This document shows, piece by piece, positions 62,614 through 64,000 of a stretch of DNA of 64,000 nucleotides (positions are counted from its first letter, which is position 1; each line of letters starts with the position of its first letter). The position numbers and the translations under genes were made by a program. The stretch lies in contig PLSX01000112.1 in assembly GCA_003165315.1 (NCBI GenBank), forward strand, positions 1-64,000, written 5' to 3'. Below the pieces are notes generated by a model. It saw nothing but the letters and a program-made list of their open reading frames with translations. It had not been told where the DNA came from and searched no databases. The DNA comes from Acidobacteriota bacterium (lineage in GTDB: Bacteria; Acidobacteriota; Terriglobia; UBA7540).

Positions 62614-62682
62614 GGGTTCGACGTGGAATGTCTTAAATCAGAGAACCATGGACTTTGCAGCGCGGACCTTGAATGGCAAGAC

Positions 62683-62897
62683 CGCGCTACCTTGTTGGAT
62701 GGGCTCCGCCCGCTGCTTTGCGGAAAGGCTCTGCCTTTCCGGCCCTTCGCCCAATCATTTCCCTCATCCGCGCCGCGGCGCCCCGAGGGATCGGGGCGGC
62801 GGCGCGGATGAGGGTGTTGATTGTCCCCCGGCAACGGAAGGGCGAAGCCCTTCCGCAAAGCAGCGCGGCGAAGCCGCAACCAAAGCATGGTAGCGCG
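62683..62897. repeat. Nested inverted-repeat element (about 215 bp)
   Basis: Three perfect nested stems: CGCGCTACC (62683-62691) with GGTAGCGCG (62889-62897); CGCTGCTTTGCGGAA (62711-62725) with TTCCGCAAAGCAGCG (62851-62865); CCCTCATCCGCGCCGC (62761-62776) with GCGGCGCGGATGAGGG (62799-62814). The tip is CCCCGA-GGGA-TCGGGG (62781-62796). Small side hairpins occur on both arms (AAAGGCTCTGCCTTT, GAAGGGCGAAGCCCTTC). It fills most of the 62614-62962 gap and has no credible gene. Confidence 0.8.
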
Positions 62898-62962
62898 TGC
62901 TTTATAGGCCCGCGGTTCTTCCTCTTGTAGGTGAAGCGCAAACGTAACTTTGGGGTGAGGCG

Positions 62963-64000
62963 ATGAGTCAGGCGAAATCCGAGAGGCTCGGCAACGGATT
63001 AGGCGACAACAATGGTCTGTCGTGGCCCGGCGGCTACGCGCGGGTGATGGGAGCGCAGGAGCCCACCATCAGTCCTGGGGATCGAATAATCATTCGTGAA
63101 CATACGAAGCGAGTAGCTGAAATCGCCGCCGATCCATCGCAGGAGATCAAGAAGCAACTCTGGATCAGTCACAACGCCCTGGGGGAAACCCGGCCCCTGA
63201 TTTTCGCTGACCCGGAGAACGCGTGGTACGAAATCATTCCTGCGGCGCAACTTCAATGCCAGGGAAGCCTGGCGCGAATGTGGGAATTCAGGCTCTTGAA
63301 GGAGATTTTCTGGGCAGAGAGGATTCATGACGACAGGGTCATCGAACCCGCTTTCACGGTGTATCGCGTCTTCGAAGAGAGTGAACGGGGTTTCGAAGCG
63401 AAGATCATTGGCGGGGATGGCGGCGGAGCTTACCGGTGGGACGCACCGCTTACCGACTACGCTGATCTGGAAAAGCTGCGGTTCAGGACGATCAAACTGA
63501 ATCCTGGTAAAACCTCCAGGTTTTGTGACCTTGCGAATGACGTTCTGGGAGACATCCTCGAAGTGCGGCTCGCGGGCGTGTGGTGGTGGTCGCACGGCAT
63601 GACCTCCGACCTGATCATGCTGCGCGGATTTGAGCAAGTCCTGTACGACATGCATGACAACGCGGAGGGCCTGCACCGGCTCATGGCCTTCCTGCGGGAT
63701 GAAAACCTGGCGAAGCTGGATTTTCTCCAGAACAACGGGCTGCTCTCCCTCAACAACGGCGGCGACTTTGTCGGCACGGGTGGCTATGGCTGGTCCGGCG
63801 AACTTCCCGCCGTGGGCTTCGATGGCGAGCGCGTGAGAACCCAGGACATGTGGGGATTTTCTGAAAGCCAGGAGACCATCGGTGTCTCCCCACAGCGGTT
63901 TGAGGAGTTTGTGTTTGCCTATCAGTTGCCCATTCTCGAACGCTTCGGGCTCAATATCTACGGCTGTTGCGAGCCGCTCGACGGCCGCTTCGACATCATC
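62963..64000 (+). CDS. URO-D-like (uroporphyrinogen decarboxylase/methyltransferase-type) protein, 3' end outside the window
   Basis: At least 346 aa from ATG 62963 after GGGGTGAGG; the frame is open to the window end, so the gene is truncated only by the window. Segments HDNAEGLHRLMAFLRDENLA, KLDFLQNNGLLSLNN, GGYGWSGELPAVGFD, MWGFSESQETIGVSPQRFEE, FVFAYQLPILERFGLNIYGC and CEPLDGR match URO-D-fold proteins related to corrinoid methyltransferases (MtaA/CmuA-like). These often lie in sugar- or methoxy-compound clusters. The neighbouring GH127-like gene makes a carbohydrate-linked role plausible. Confidence 0.75.
   Translation, partial: MSQAKSERLGNGLGDNNGLSWPGGYARVMGAQEPTISPGDRIIIREHTKRVAEIAADPSQEIKKQLWISHNALGETRPLIFADPENAWYEIIPAAQLQCQGSLARMWEFRLLKEIFWAERIHDDRVIEPAFTVYRVFEESERGFEAKIIGGDGGGAYRWDAPLTDYADLEKLRFRTIKLNPGKTSRFCDLANDVLGDILEVRLAGVWWWSHGMTSDLIMLRGFEQVLYDMHDNAEGLHRLMAFLRDENLAKLDFLQNNGLLSLNNGGDFVGTGGYGWSGELPAVGFDGERVRTQDMWGFSESQETIGVSPQRFEEFVFAYQLPILERFGLNIYGCCEPLDGRFDII

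Overview
The window looks like a chromosomal segment of a Gram-negative soil or sediment bacterium, most likely an acidobacterium. This is an inference from the gene mix: MsrPQ, a Tat-exported GH127-like enzyme, several multihaem c-type cytochromes with beta-propeller partners, and LemA/TPM genes. No rRNA or tRNA gene was found to confirm it.

Layout. (1) 215-2589: periplasmic methionine sulfoxide repair genes msrP-msrQ, converging on a dienelactone hydrolase gene. (2) About 2760-35320: a 32.5-kb prophage-like block entirely on the minus strand. Read from right to left it holds an HTH regulator with its own promoter, a cell-wall hydrolase, a putative lipoprotein, a papain-like protein, a holin-like protein, a spacer-anchored coiled-coil protein, a winged-helix protein, three small HTH-like paralogues plus the putative small terminase, the large terminase, portal, a protease/scaffold gene with an internal start, decoration and major capsid genes, head-tail joining genes, tail tube, a tail chaperone pair, a short tape measure, a very large hub-like protein and tail fibres. 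The head genes resemble Mu, but there is no tail sheath, integrase or transposase in the block. (3) 35794-38576: two NAD-type polyol dehydrogenases. (4) 39238-49708: a seven-gene cluster for a putative extracellular electron-transfer apparatus: 16-haem cytochrome, NHL propeller, tetrahaem cytochrome, parvulin-like PPIase, outer-membrane beta-barrel, second NHL propeller, and a large 11+1-haem cytochrome. (5) 49854-59101: housekeeping and stress genes (aminotransferase, GH20 hexosaminidase, MsrB, small cytochrome c, YggX, RNase H, zinc-ribbon coiled coil, LemA, nucleotidyltransferase, TPM protein). (6) 59418-64000: esterase, GH127-like enzyme and a URO-D-like protein cut by the window end.

Two things stand out. 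The first is the cytochrome cluster, in which the tetrahaem protein looks like the N-terminal module of the large 11+1-haem protein and is followed by a hairpin terminator and a PPIase gene. The second is that many gene junctions, above all in the prophage, carry an inverted pair of degenerate 7-11-nt 'word' repeats. Each junction uses its own word. In the prophage the same words also run in frame through catalytic and structural proteins, splitting domains while leaving the active-site motifs intact.
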